This document shows, piece after piece, positions 29,428-39,498 of a stretch of 64,000 nucleotides of DNA. The notes below the pieces were generated by a model. It had not been told where the DNA came from, searched no databases, and was given only the letters and a program-made list of their open reading frames with translations. A program made the position numbers and the translations under genes. The first letter of the stretch is position 1, and the number at the start of each line of letters is the position of its first letter. Source of the DNA: Roseibacillus sp. (lineage in GTDB: Bacteria; Verrucomicrobiota; Verrucomicrobiia; Verrucomicrobiales; Akkermansiaceae); assembly GCA_022448985.1 (NCBI GenBank), contig JAKVCR010000047.1:1-64000 (forward strand). Reading direction: 5' to 3'.

Positions 29428-32400
29428 AAATGAATTCCTTTCGATTGATCATGAGATGACAGAGACCCTTCCAGGCCGCCTCGGTGGCGCCCCCCAGTTC
29501 CTGGAGGACCCTGCGCCCCCACTGCAATTCCGCCTCGGTGGCTTCCCGTCCGAAGGCCTGCCGATGCACCTTCTTCAACTGGTCGTCTACCGTTCCTCCC
29601 CCGGCCATGACCCGCCGGGCCCAGCTTTGCGCCTGCTGGTGAACGAAGGGATCGTTCAACAGGGCCAGCGACTGGGCAGGCACGTTGGTAATATTGCGCT
29701 GGCCCATGGGCTCAGTTGCGTTGGGCAGGTCGAAAACACGAAGAAAGGATGAAAGGAAATTACGCCGCGTCTCCAGATAGACTGAGCGACGCCCATCTCC
29801 ATTCAGTGGCCCGCTCCGTGGCTTGGCGCGACTGTTGGGCTGATCGTCGATATTCACCGCAATGCTCGGACCGTACATCTGGTCACGCTTCAGCTCCCCG
29901 CTGCAGGAAAGGATATGATCACGGATGGCCTCCGCATCCATACGAGCGACCGGCATCCGCTGGAGATAAATATTCGTCGGATCGGCAGTGAGCATGCCCG
30001 GGCCCGGGATCGAGCTCATTTGAAAGGTCCGGGTGAGAACCAGTTTGCGAATCAGTTTCTTCGTCGACCACCCATTTTCCACGAAAGAGTGCGCAAGATA
30101 ATCGAGCAACTCCGGATGACTCGGTATGCCGCCCATCCTGCCGAAATCATCTACCGAGGCCAGAAGCCCACGACCGAATACACGGGACCAAATGCGGTTC
30201 ACCCGCACCCGGGCCGTAAGCGGGTTGTCTGCGCTCGCCACCTGCTTCGCCCAGTCGAGACGACCGCTCCCCCCATCATCGAGCTGTGCACCCCCCCGCC
30301 CATCCAGAAAGTGCCGGGGATTGGCATCCTCACTGACATTCCGGTGGTCTCCCCGCACATAGACGGGCTGCTCGGTGGCTACCCCGTCAACCACGCTGCG
30401 CACGTAGATCGGCCGGGGCAGTTCTTCCGCGATTTTGCGGAACAGCTCCAGCTTGCCCTTGATCTCCGGATGTTTCCCGAGGTCGGGGTGCATCAACCCG
30501 GACTGCAGGAGTGCTCCCAGCACTTCGCGTTGCTCCGGACCGATCATCCCCTTGCGGGCCGCCTCCCCAAGACCCGCGATAGTGAGCGCCACTGCCTTCC
30601 CGCGGTCTTCGCTCCGCGCCGGGGCGTTCCAGACCTTGCCCCCTTGCGGCAGCTTGCCGGCAGCCACTGCCACCCAGGCATCTTCTGCTGGTGCGGGTGG
30701 ACGACCGTTTCGTCCCAAGCATTCCATTCCCGATCCCTGGTGCTGGATCTCAAGAAAGGCCGGCTCCCCCTTCCACAGGTGAGTGCGGAAGCTGATCTTC
30801 TTCCAGGTGTCGGAGTTGACTCCCGCCCGCAGGCCACCTGTGGTCGGCCCCTTGCCCGTCAACTCGTAGTTGCGGACTACAAGGCGAACAATGGCATGAC
30901 GTCCGCGCACCCAGAGATCCACCGTCCCCCCATCCAGGATAAAGTCCGGTGAACGGAGCACCCCATCCAGGCGCGACGACAGCATCCCGGTGGCCACCCC
31001 CGTTCCGATTGTTCCGCGAAGGACCTGGTCTCCGCTCCGGGAAGGCAGGAATCCATCCGTGTCGGCGGTGACAAATCCGGGGCCACTCGCAATCCACTCG
31101 CCAAACGAACCGGACTGCAACCCGAATTGGTACTTCTCCTGTGAAGTTTCCATCCGCGCGGATGCAGCCTCCACCTCCGCCGCAGGCTTGCCGTTTAAAA
31201 CAGCCTTCAATCCGGCCAGAACCGGCAGGACATTCCTGTCGTGCTTCCAGCGAAACCACTTCAGGAGCAGGTCGGCATCAACGCCCTCCTCAGCTGCCAG
31301 GGCCTTGAGCCCTCCCTCGCACTCCTTCACGAAGGCCGCAAGGCGCACCTCCTGTTTCTCGCCCTTCTTGAGGGGAAGGTTCAACTTCTGTTGCAGGATC
31401 TCAAAGGGAACGCCCTTCTCGAATTCCTCGATCAGCGGAAACACCTTGCCGAGCGCCTCCGCTTCCTTCTCCACCGACCGAAAGACCTCTCCCATGAGCT
31501 CCTGCTTGGCCCGGCGCAGGCGTAGGCCCACTTCCGCCTTCTTTTTGGGTGGAGCGATGTTCGCATAGTGCAATCGCGAACTGCGGAGCATGCCGTAGAA
31601 TGAATAGTAGTCCCTCGCCGTGATGGCATCGAACTTGTGATCGTGGCACTTCGCACAATTAACGGTCAGGGCCTGGAAGGCCACCCCGCACACCTTGATC
31701 ATACTATCAAAGATGCGGGCCTCATCGCCGTGAATATCAGGAGGACCGTGCTGACCGTCGGTGAGGTAAAGATAGCCGGGGCCGATTACCGACTCGTTGA
31801 TCCCGCTTTCCTTGTTCAGGCGCGCTTTCTCCAGCCGATCACCCGCCAGGGCCTCCAGGACAAACTGATCATACCCCACATCGTCGTTGAAGGCACGGAT
31901 CAGGTAGTCGCGATAGCGATCCACATAGGGCATGGTGTAGTCAGCCTCAAAGGCCTTGGTCTCCGCAAAGCGCACCACGTCCATCCAGTGCCGGGCCCAG
32001 CGTTCGCCAAAGCGCGGGGAGTCCAGAAGACGGTCCACCGCCTTCTCGTAAGCACCCTCTGACTTGTCTGCCAGGAAGGCCTCCAGCTCATTCTCCGTCG
32101 GGGCCAGACCACTCAGGACCAACGAAACTCGACGCAGGAGATGTTCCTTCGATGCCCCCGGAGCGGGATCCCAGTTGCGTTTCTCAAGTCCTGTCAGGAT
32201 AAAATGGTCGACTTCGTTGGTCGGCCAGTCCTTCAACTTTACCTCCGGCACCGTAACCTGAGCTACCGGCTGTAACGACCACCATTTTCTGCGTTCAGCG
32301 AGATCAAAGTCATCCTCGCTCCTGGGTGTTTCTCCGATGGCCTCACGACGCGGATCGGGGGCCCCCCGTTTCACCCACTCCCGCAGATCCTCGATCTGCC

Positions 32401-32725
32401 CCTTGCTGAGAGCAGTCTTGGGTGGCATCGCCTCGTAATCCGGATCACGCTCCACCATCCTGATGAGAAGGCTCTCCTCCGGTTTGCCGGGCACGAGGAC
32501 CTCTCCACTATCGCCACCCTTCACCCAGCCCGCCTTCCGGTCGAGCAACAGCCCCCCCTTTAGCTTCTTGGCTGTAGCAGCGTGACACTTGTAGCAGTGA
32601 TCTGCCAGAAGAGGTCGGATCTTGTTCTCAAAGAACTGTAGATCCTCACTCGAAATCGGATCCGCGGATACCGGCTGGGACAGCAGGACCAGGACCGGGA
32701 AGATTGTGAGAAGGCGAGGTATCAC
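29417..32725 (-). CDS. PSD1/planctomycete cytochrome DUF1549-DUF1553 protein (pair 1)
   Basis: About 1102 aa. Signal peptide (IPRLLTIFPVLVLLSQPVSA), N-terminal heme site CYKCH, DUF1549 (DHFILTGLEKR onward) with a second CxxCH (CAKCHDHKFD), a central beta-rich region of unassigned type (ILDGGTVDLWVRGRHAIVRL) and C-terminal DUF1553 (NRIWSRVFGRGLLASVDDFG, QSLALLNDPFV). There is no ATG at the N-terminus. GTG at 32725 precedes the signal peptide and is preferred; a GTG at 32821 would add 32 residues of unlikely leader. It is first gene of a coupled pair with the DUF1501 gene. Confidence 0.9.
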   Translation of the reverse strand: MIPRLLTIFPVLVLLSQPVSADPISSEDLQFFENKIRPLLADHCYKCHAATAKKLKGGLLLDRKAGWVKGGDSGEVLVPGKPEESLLIRMVERDPDYEAMPPKTALSKGQIEDLREWVKRGAPDPRREAIGETPRSEDDFDLAERRKWWSLQPVAQVTVPEVKLKDWPTNEVDHFILTGLEKRNWDPAPGASKEHLLRRVSLVLSGLAPTENELEAFLADKSEGAYEKAVDRLLDSPRFGERWARHWMDVVRFAETKAFEADYTMPYVDRYRDYLIRAFNDDVGYDQFVLEALAGDRLEKARLNKESGINESVIGPGYLYLTDGQHGPPDIHGDEARIFDSMIKVCGVAFQALTVNCAKCHDHKFDAITARDYYSFYGMLRSSRLHYANIAPPKKKAEVGLRLRRAKQELMGEVFRSVEKEAEALGKVFPLIEEFEKGVPFEILQQKLNLPLKKGEKQEVRLAAFVKECEGGLKALAAEEGVDADLLLKWFRWKHDRNVLPVLAGLKAVLNGKPAAEVEAASARMETSQEKYQFGLQSGSFGEWIASGPGFVTADTDGFLPSRSGDQVLRGTIGTGVATGMLSSRLDGVLRSPDFILDGGTVDLWVRGRHAIVRLVVRNYELTGKGPTTGGLRAGVNSDTWKKISFRTHLWKGEPAFLEIQHQGSGMECLGRNGRPPAPAEDAWVAVAAGKLPQGGKVWNAPARSEDRGKAVALTIAGLGEAARKGMIGPEQREVLGALLQSGLMHPDLGKHPEIKGKLELFRKIAEELPRPIYVRSVVDGVATEQPVYVRGDHRNVSEDANPRHFLDGRGGAQLDDGGSGRLDWAKQVASADNPLTARVRVNRIWSRVFGRGLLASVDDFGRMGGIPSHPELLDYLAHSFVENGWSTKKLIRKLVLTRTFQMSSIPGPGMLTADPTNIYLQRMPVARMDAEAIRDHILSCSGELKRDQMYGPSIAVNIDDQPNSRAKPRSGPLNGDGRRSVYLETRRNFLSSFLRVFDLPNATEPMGQRNITNVPAQSLALLNDPFVHQQAQSWARRVMAGGGTVDDQLKKVHRQAFGREATEAELQWGRRVLQELGGATEAAWKGLCHLMINRKEFIYVF

Positions 32726-32909
32726 GACAGGATCTGCAGACACTATACGGCCCCAGCGGGCAAGCTCTATGGTGAAGTTTAAAATCACCGCCCGGGGCGG
32801 GCAGGCTCCCACTCCACCCACTCATGAGGGCGAAAAGACCTGATTTCGTGTGCTAACAGCCTTTCCCCCGACTCAAATATCAGTGACTACCGGTCACCCG
32901 GCATAGACT

Positions 32910-33956
32910 TCACTCCTTTGGCAGGATCCAGACATTGCGGAACTGCAGAGGATTGCCATGCCCCTGCAGCTTGATAACTCCGGGAGTTCCTTCCGGTTCC
33001 CCCCGGGAGCCCCCGGTCTTCCCGTTGATCTCGAGTTTTTCGTGAATGGTGACGCCATTGAGTCGGGCGGTAAGGACTGCATTCCTGACCTTCTTACCAT
33101 CCTTCATCACCGCCGAATTGAAGTCGACATCGTAGGCCTGCCACTGCAGGGGAGGAAGACACATGTTCACCTTTGAATCCGCCTTCTGGTAGATGCCTCC
33201 ACACTCGTTGTTAAGTCCCATCAATCCAAAGGAGTCGAGGATCTGCATCTCGTAGAGATCCACCTGGTAAAAACCGCTGTTCCCGCGCCCCTGCCCCCGC
33301 GCATCGGGCTTGAAGGGGAGCATGAACTCCACGTGCATGATATAGTTGAGAAACTTCTGCTTGGTCCGGATGTCTCGGCCATCGGTGTTGAGCAGTCCGG
33401 TCTTTTCATCGAGGCGCCCTCCCGCCCAGTTCTTCATGCTTTCCTTGCTTCCATCAAAAAGAACAATCGCCCCCTCGGGGGGCTTCGCACCGAGCGAAGG
33501 CGACTTACGGATGGTCCGCTGGAGCGAGAAAGCCACCCCCTTGTCGGATTTACCTGCAAATACTCCCTTGGAGATCACCCCCTTATAGGGTTTGTGTCCC
33601 TTCGGGGGAAAGGTTCTGGTGGCACTGAACTTCGCAGCGTCCCTGGCCATGTAGTTCCTTGCGCCCTCGGCCGGCACAAAGACCGCCTTGCCGTCGTCCA
33701 GAGCACCATCAAGCAGGATCTTGTTCTGTCCGTCCCAACCCGCACCCGGCAATCCCCCCGGATAGACAACGGCATGGAGTCGACCCTTCCCGAGGGCGAT
33801 GACCTGGGCTCCCATGCCCTTACCGGAATACTCCCCCTGGATCTGGAAGTCGGGAGGAAGCTTGGAATCCTTGGGATCGGTCCAGAGCTGGCCAGAAGCG
33901 GTTCCTGCCAGACAAACAACTGCCAGAGAAATTTTGAAAGTAGTGGAAAAAGGCAT
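32910..33956 (-). CDS. DUF1080 family secreted protein, copy 2
   Basis: About 348 aa, a paralogue of the protein at 17819-18886. A signal peptide (MPFSTTFKISLAVVCLAGTASG) is followed by the same block order: MGAQVIALGKGRLHAVVYPG, the FSATRTFPPKGHKPYKG linker and DUF1080 with GNSGFYQVDLYEMQILDSFG, NECGGIY and GNPLQFRNVWILP. The ATG at 33956 opens the signal peptide; ATGs at 33983 and 34025 add polar leaders. The two copies diverge strongly at DNA level, so the duplication is old or they were acquired separately. It lies between two cytochrome/DUF1501 pairs on opposite strands. Confidence 0.9.
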   Translation of the reverse strand: MPFSTTFKISLAVVCLAGTASGQLWTDPKDSKLPPDFQIQGEYSGKGMGAQVIALGKGRLHAVVYPGGLPGAGWDGQNKILLDGALDDGKAVFVPAEGARNYMARDAAKFSATRTFPPKGHKPYKGVISKGVFAGKSDKGVAFSLQRTIRKSPSLGAKPPEGAIVLFDGSKESMKNWAGGRLDEKTGLLNTDGRDIRTKQKFLNYIMHVEFMLPFKPDARGQGRGNSGFYQVDLYEMQILDSFGLMGLNNECGGIYQKADSKVNMCLPPLQWQAYDVDFNSAVMKDGKKVRNAVLTARLNGVTIHEKLEINGKTGGSRGEPEGTPGVIKLQGHGNPLQFRNVWILPKE

Positions 33957-34143
33957 GGTGACAAATAAATGGTTGGACGTCATACGAATCGATCCCCCGC
34001 CCTGTTTCAATAAGAACTTCTCCATCCTTGCCCAATACCCCGCTCCCAGTCAGGTCATCTTGGGATGTCATTCCCCAAAACGGGCGCGGATCCTGGAACT
34101 TTGCACTTGGAACTCTGCGGCCCCGGCATGATTATTCAGGAAG

Positions 34144-36366
34144 ATGAGGTATCCCTTCAGGATCCACCGGTATCTTGGGATCCTCCTGCCCATGAGCTTA
34201 CTGGCATCCGCGGAGGAACCCGAGGTCTCCTTCCGGAACGATATCATGCCCATCTTTTCCCGGGGTGGTTGCAATACAGGCAGTTGCCACGGACACCGCG
34301 ATGGCAGGGGAACATTCAAACTCTCCCTCTGGGGGGAGAATCCCCGGAAAGATCACAAGGCCCTCATGAAGGGTGGTCGACGGGTAAACAGCGAGACTCC
34401 TGCTGCCAGCCGGATTCTCCGCAAGCCCACCCTCGGGATGAAACACGAGGGCAAGCAGCGTTTCACCACCGATTCCCCTGAATACTCCCTTTTGCGCCGC
34501 TGGATTGAACAGGGGGCGAAGGACGATCGTGAGACCGCCACTCAGCTGCAATCATTAGTGGTCACCCCGGAATCCATTATCCTCAGCGAGCCGAAGCGCA
34601 ACATCCGGCTGAGGGTGGAAGCAACCTTTGCCAATGGTGAAAAGCGCGATGTCACTTACTGGTCGGTCTACACCCTCTCCAACCTGGTGGCCGAAGTGGA
34701 TCGGGGCGGAACCGTCACCTTTCTGAAACCGGGAGAGACCACCGTGCTGGTGCGCTATCAGGACCGGCGCGTCTCGGCCCGCCTGGCTCTCGTTCCCGAC
34801 CGGCCCGGCTTCGTCTGGAGCGATCCCGTCCCCACCAACTACATCGACGAACATGTCTTCTCCAAGCTGCGCCGTCTCCGCGTGAATCCTTCCGGTCTAT
34901 GCGACGACCCCACCTTCATCCGCCGTGTCTTCCTCGACATTATCGGGCGACTCCCCACCGCGGAGGAGGCCCGCTCCTTCGTGGCCGACCCCGCCCCGGA
35001 CAAGCGGGAGAAACTCGTCAGCCACCTGCTCCAACGACCCGAGTACGCCGAGTTCTGGGCCCTCAAGTGGTCCGATCTCCTGCGCAACGAGGAAAAAGTT
35101 CTCGATCACACCGGGGTGGAAAAGTTCCACGCCTGGATGCGCGACAGCATTGCCCAGGGCAAGGGCCTCGACCAGTTTGTCCGCGACCTCCTCACTGCCC
35201 GCGGCAGTACCTACAAGAATCCGGCAGCCAACTACTACCGGTCACTCCGCAATCCCACCGATCGCTCGGAGGCCACCGCCCAACTCTTCCTGGGAGCCCG
35301 CCTGCGCTGCGCCAAGTGCCACAACCATCCCTTCGACCGCTGGACCCAGGACGAATATTACCAGTTTGCTGCCCTCTTCGACGGCATCGACTACAAGATC
35401 ATCGAGAACAAGCGGCGCGACAAACACGACAAGAACCAGTTCATCGGCGAGCAGGAGGTCCAGCTTGTCAAGGAACGGAAATTCAAGGATCCGCGCACCA
35501 AGAAACCACCGCAACCGCGCCTCCTCGGGGCCGGAAGCGCCGCCCTCGACGACCAGCGCGACCGCTTTGAACAACTCGCCGAGTGGATCACCGCCAAGGA
35601 CAATTCCCTCTTCCCCATGGTGCAGGCAAACCGGGTCTGGGCCAACCTGATGGGCCGGGGCCTGGTCGACCCCGTGGATGACTTCCGCCCCACCAATCCG
35701 TCCACTCACCCGGACCTGCTGGAAGCCCTCGCAAAGGATTTCGTCGAGCATGGATTCGACCTGCGCCACCTCATCCGGCGGATTGCCACCTCGCGAACCT
35801 ACCAGCTCTCCAGCGAACCCAATGCCACCAATGAGGACGACGGTATCAACTATTCCCGCGCCCTGATGCCGCGTCTACCCGCCGAGGTCCTCCTCGACGC
35901 TGTCCACACATCCCTCGATCGACCGGGATCCTTCAAGCAGTACAAGGACATCACGCGCGCAGTTGCTCTCCCGGGGATCAAGGGCACCTTCCTGGACGGC
36001 AACCCGCATCATGACGACCGATTCCTCCGCCTCTTCGGCAAACCGCCCCGCCTCATCAATTCCGATGCCGAACGCCTGAACGACATCTCCCTCGCCCAGG
36101 TCTTTGAGATGACGAGCGGGGAGACTCTCTCCGCTCTCCTCGAAATGGAGGGCAATCGCCTCAACCAGCTCCTGGACGATGAGCTGAGCAACGAGGAAAT
36201 CCTCTCCACGCTCTACTGGAGCACCATCACGCGGACCCCCTCCACCAGGGAACAGGAAACCCTCCTCCCCCACCTTGCCAATCCCTCCCGCGAGACCAGA
36301 TTGAAAGCTCTCCAGGACATCACCTGGGCTCTCCTGAACTCAAAGGAATTCATTTTCAGGCACTAG
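34144..36366 (+). CDS. DUF1549-DUF1553 cytochrome with Ig-like (BIG2-type) domain (pair 2)
   Basis: Protein of 740 aa. A signal peptide (MRYPFRIHRYLGILLPMSLLASA) leads into an N-terminal heme-like motif CNTGSCHG. A bacterial Ig-like domain (about 135-220) contains IRLRVEATFANGEKRDVTYWSVY. DUF1549 holds CAKCHNHPFDRW, and a DUF1553 part closes the chain (VQANRVWANLMGRGLVDPVDDF, then an AWALLNSKEFIFRH-like end). It is shorter than pair 1 because the middle beta-rich insert is absent. It is followed 128 bases later by a DUF1501 gene on the same strand. This Ig-containing subtype is widespread in PVC bacteria with unknown function. Confidence 0.92.
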   Translation: MRYPFRIHRYLGILLPMSLLASAEEPEVSFRNDIMPIFSRGGCNTGSCHGHRDGRGTFKLSLWGENPRKDHKALMKGGRRVNSETPAASRILRKPTLGMKHEGKQRFTTDSPEYSLLRRWIEQGAKDDRETATQLQSLVVTPESIILSEPKRNIRLRVEATFANGEKRDVTYWSVYTLSNLVAEVDRGGTVTFLKPGETTVLVRYQDRRVSARLALVPDRPGFVWSDPVPTNYIDEHVFSKLRRLRVNPSGLCDDPTFIRRVFLDIIGRLPTAEEARSFVADPAPDKREKLVSHLLQRPEYAEFWALKWSDLLRNEEKVLDHTGVEKFHAWMRDSIAQGKGLDQFVRDLLTARGSTYKNPAANYYRSLRNPTDRSEATAQLFLGARLRCAKCHNHPFDRWTQDEYYQFAALFDGIDYKIIENKRRDKHDKNQFIGEQEVQLVKERKFKDPRTKKPPQPRLLGAGSAALDDQRDRFEQLAEWITAKDNSLFPMVQANRVWANLMGRGLVDPVDDFRPTNPSTHPDLLEALAKDFVEHGFDLRHLIRRIATSRTYQLSSEPNATNEDDGINYSRALMPRLPAEVLLDAVHTSLDRPGSFKQYKDITRAVALPGIKGTFLDGNPHHDDRFLRLFGKPPRLINSDAERLNDISLAQVFEMTSGETLSALLEMEGNRLNQLLDDELSNEEILSTLYWSTITRTPSTREQETLLPHLANPSRETRLKALQDITWALLNSKEFIFRH

Positions 36367-36494
36367 CTGGTTACCCCGGGGGCCGAATCCGGGCATCCAG
36401 GATCCACTTTCCATCAAACATCCAGCCTCACCAAGCAATCAACCCTTCCTGCGCCAGCTTCCGCTCCCTCTCCCCTGAGCCATCCCGCCGCACC

Positions 36495-37844
36495 ATGATC
36501 AAGGCGGGTGGCATGGGCCTGCTCGGACTCACCATGCCGAAGATTCTGCAGGCCTCCGGGCGCACCGGGCCGGCAATCCCGATCGCTCCCAAAGCCAAGT
36601 CTGTCATCTTCCTCTTTCAATGGGGCGGTCCGAGCCAGATCGACATTCTCGACATGAAGCCGGACGCGCCCAAGGAGTATCGCAGTCCACACAAGCAGAT
36701 CCGTACCAGCAATCCCGATATCGAGATCTGCGAGCACCTCCCCCGGCTCGCCAAGTGGATGGATCGCTGCACTGTTATCCGCACGCTCCATCATACCATG
36801 AACAATCATAACTCGGCGGGCTACTACGCCCTCACCGGCCACAGCCCCCCGAGTGATGACCAGCGTCTGCGCGACCTGCCCGATCTTTACCCCGCCTACG
36901 GCTCGGTGGTGGATCACCTCGCTCCCGGAACGGTGGCCGAGCTGCCGACCTTCGTGAGCTATCCGCACGTGGTCGCCGATGGATCCAAGACTCCGGGACA
37001 ACACGCCAGTTTCCTCGGCAAGAAGCACGACCCACTCTTTATCCCGCGCGATCCCAATTCGCCCGACTTCCGCCTGCCGGAACTCAGCCTGCCGCACGGA
37101 CTGGATATCGACCGCCTCCATCATCGACGTGGCCTGCAGAAGCTTATTGATCAACAATCACGTCTCCTCGATCGCTCTGCTGAGGCCCGCGGGATGGACC
37201 ACTACTACGAGAGAGCCCTCCGCATGCTCAACTCCGAACGAGCCCGCAATGCCTTCGACCTCAGCCAGGAACCGGCCTGGTTGCGTGACCGCTACGGTCG
37301 CTCCACCTACGGACAGGGATGCCTCCTCGCCCGTCGTCTCGCTGAAAGCGGCGTAAAATTCACCACCGTCTACTTTGCCCGCAGCATCGGCGGGCGCCGC
37401 ATCAACGACGGGGGATGGGACACCCACGGGTTCGATAACACCCGCATGTATCCCATCGTGGAAGGCTATCATCTCCCGATCACGGACCAGACCCTGCCAA
37501 CCTTGCTTGAGGACCTCGATCAACGTGGCATGCTCGACGAAACTCTCGTGATCTGGATGGGCGAATTCGGACGCACCCCCAAGATCAACAAGAACGTGAG
37601 CCGCGACCACTGGCCCAAGTGCTACTCGGTCCTCCTCGCCGGGGGTGGCGTGAAGAAGGGATTTATCTACGGCAAGTCCGACAAGACCGCCAGTGCACCC
37701 GAGGAAAACCCTGTCACCCCGGAGGATCTCACCGCTACCATCTATCAGCTTCTCGGCATTGATCCCGCAGCCATGATCCACGATCTCCAGGACCGACCCG
37801 TTCCCATCTCCAGCGGCACGCCGGTTCTCGATGTGATCGCCTAG
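36495..37844 (+). CDS. DUF1501 Tat-exported protein (pair 2), true start unclear
   Basis: DUF1501 protein of 449 aa from the first ATG (IFLFQWGGPSQIDILDMKP, GHSPPSDDQ, GRRINDGGWDTHG, WMGEFGRTPKIN). The frame is open upstream, and the codons just before this ATG read P-S-R-R-T, giving SRRTMIKAGGMGLLGL. That is a typical twin-arginine motif which the ATG start would cut off. Between the previous stop (36364-36366) and 36495 there is no in-frame ATG, GTG or TTG. The real protein therefore probably starts upstream at a rarer codon (ATC candidates at 36402 and 36420), or a start was lost to an indel. Its stop lies 1 base from the end of the convergent beta-propeller gene. Confidence 0.85.
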   Translation: MIKAGGMGLLGLTMPKILQASGRTGPAIPIAPKAKSVIFLFQWGGPSQIDILDMKPDAPKEYRSPHKQIRTSNPDIEICEHLPRLAKWMDRCTVIRTLHHTMNNHNSAGYYALTGHSPPSDDQRLRDLPDLYPAYGSVVDHLAPGTVAELPTFVSYPHVVADGSKTPGQHASFLGKKHDPLFIPRDPNSPDFRLPELSLPHGLDIDRLHHRRGLQKLIDQQSRLLDRSAEARGMDHYYERALRMLNSERARNAFDLSQEPAWLRDRYGRSTYGQGCLLARRLAESGVKFTTVYFARSIGGRRINDGGWDTHGFDNTRMYPIVEGYHLPITDQTLPTLLEDLDQRGMLDETLVIWMGEFGRTPKINKNVSRDHWPKCYSVLLAGGGVKKGFIYGKSDKTASAPEENPVTPEDLTATIYQLLGIDPAAMIHDLQDRPVPISSGTPVLDVIA

Positions 37845-37845
37845 G

Positions 37846-39435
37846 TCACCTCCAGGCCGGCAAGAGCCACCGCCCCCGCTCAACCTTGACCGGAAACTTC
37901 TTTCCGCTCACCAGGTCCACCACCACCGGCCAGCTCCGCTCCTGCGCATCGTGTTCGAGCATCACGGCATGCGTTCCGTCCGGATTGACCGCCGGGAAGG
38001 TGAGCCCTCCCAGTCCATTGCCAACCCTCGCGACCTCTTTCCCCTCAAGATTGCATGTGTACCAGAGCTTGTCCCGGTCCTGGTAGAGGATGCGCTCCGA
38101 CTCTTTCCCTGCTACGGTAGCGAATTCACCCACGTTCCCCCGAATCTCGGTCTCCTCCCCGTCCAGTCCGAATCGCACGATCCGGAAGCCCGATCCACTC
38201 CTTGCCTTCTCCGGCCGAGCATCAGCCACCAGGGCAACGAGCGCACTACCATCACCCACCCACGACAGGCCCCGGATGTCCTGCGCCTTGCCCAGTGGCT
38301 GGGGTTTTTCATCCTCGGGCGTGAGCAGGTAGATCCGGCGGATCAAGCGCTTACGGGAAAAGGTCACCGCCAGGCGCGTGCCATCCGGAGAAATTACCGG
38401 ATAGTCACAGAATCCCCCTGCAAAAGTCTCTCCCCCCAGCCGCATCTGCTTCCCCTTCCCCAGGTCGACCAGGTAAAGCCCCACGCCCGATCCATCGTTC
38501 TCCCGCGAGGTCACCACCACCTTGCTTCGCTCGTCGGAAAAGCAACCGGGCATGCAGGAGGATCCGGCAAAGGGAATCCGGACCACCTTACCGGTGTCCA
38601 GGTTGAGAAGCTGCCCTCCCGAGTCCAATGCGGGATAGCCCGGTCGCCAGGCCCCCGCCCGACCAATCATGATGAGACCGTCACGATCACCGGGGAGCGG
38701 CGCACTGAAATCAGGATAGGTATTAAGGATCGGAATCTCCGGCAGCTCGTCAAGCCACTCCACCCGGGTGTATTCCAGTTCCAGGTTTGCCAGGACGAGG
38801 TGCTCCATCAGGCCGGTCTCCAGATCCACCCGCAAATGATTCCCCTCCGTGAGCCGCGTCCGGATCGCAGCGAGATTCCGCGCCAACTCGCTCCCAGGCT
38901 CAACCGCCGTTGTCCCGGATTCCGCGAGGAAGGACTCCGCCAGGGTGCGTTGGGCAGCGGAAAGCGGAGCCCGCACCAGAAGGGTTTCTCCTCTTTTCCC
39001 CCGCAGGGTGTGGTCTTTGCCACGCGTGTAGGGCGGTGGCCAGGCTTCACTCAGAAGGAGAGCCACCACCTCGTAGGAGAATGGAGCTTCCCAGGGGCGA
39101 TAGATTCCCTTCCGTCCCCCGAACTCCTCCACCGCCCACTTCCCCGAATGCGCCACGATCCGCGCAAAGGGCTCCGGCTTGTTTGAATCCGGCTTCAGGA
39201 GAATACGCGCCTCAAAGTTCGGAGGGGCGCTCACCACCCGTACCCCGAACTTCGCTCCCGCAGGAGTGGTGGCCCGGACCGTCCAGCGGGCAGGACCGGT
39301 CTGGAGACGAATCCTGGACTCCTTGGCCTTCGCCTCCAGTTCATCCAGGCCGGTCTGTGCACACAGGTCCCCGGATAGCAGGCCAACGAGGAAGTAGAGG
39401 GCACCGATTGAAGCCGGACGGGACGACAACTCCAT
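37846..39435 (-). CDS. Secreted TolB/WD40-like beta-propeller protein
   Basis: Protein of 529 aa with a signal peptide (ending near GDLCAQ). An N-terminal region of unknown type (about 30-230) is followed by a propeller built of repeats such as YPVISPDGTRLAVTFSRKR, IRGLSWVGDGSALVALV and FPAVNPDGTHAVML. These resemble the PD40/TolB blades also seen in the tricorn-like protein at 12140. No peptidase or other catalytic domain follows, so it is probably a binding or scaffold protein. It ends one base from the convergent DUF1501 gene. Confidence 0.75.
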   Translation of the reverse strand: MELSSRPASIGALYFLVGLLSGDLCAQTGLDELEAKAKESRIRLQTGPARWTVRATTPAGAKFGVRVVSAPPNFEARILLKPDSNKPEPFARIVAHSGKWAVEEFGGRKGIYRPWEAPFSYEVVALLLSEAWPPPYTRGKDHTLRGKRGETLLVRAPLSAAQRTLAESFLAESGTTAVEPGSELARNLAAIRTRLTEGNHLRVDLETGLMEHLVLANLELEYTRVEWLDELPEIPILNTYPDFSAPLPGDRDGLIMIGRAGAWRPGYPALDSGGQLLNLDTGKVVRIPFAGSSCMPGCFSDERSKVVVTSRENDGSGVGLYLVDLGKGKQMRLGGETFAGGFCDYPVISPDGTRLAVTFSRKRLIRRIYLLTPEDEKPQPLGKAQDIRGLSWVGDGSALVALVADARPEKARSGSGFRIVRFGLDGEETEIRGNVGEFATVAGKESERILYQDRDKLWYTCNLEGKEVARVGNGLGGLTFPAVNPDGTHAVMLEHDAQERSWPVVVDLVSGKKFPVKVERGRWLLPAWR

Positions 39436-39498
39436 ATCAGCAGGCTACGCCGCGGAGGTCCCCAGTCAAACGCCAAGCCGGATGCGGCCCCCTCCGGC

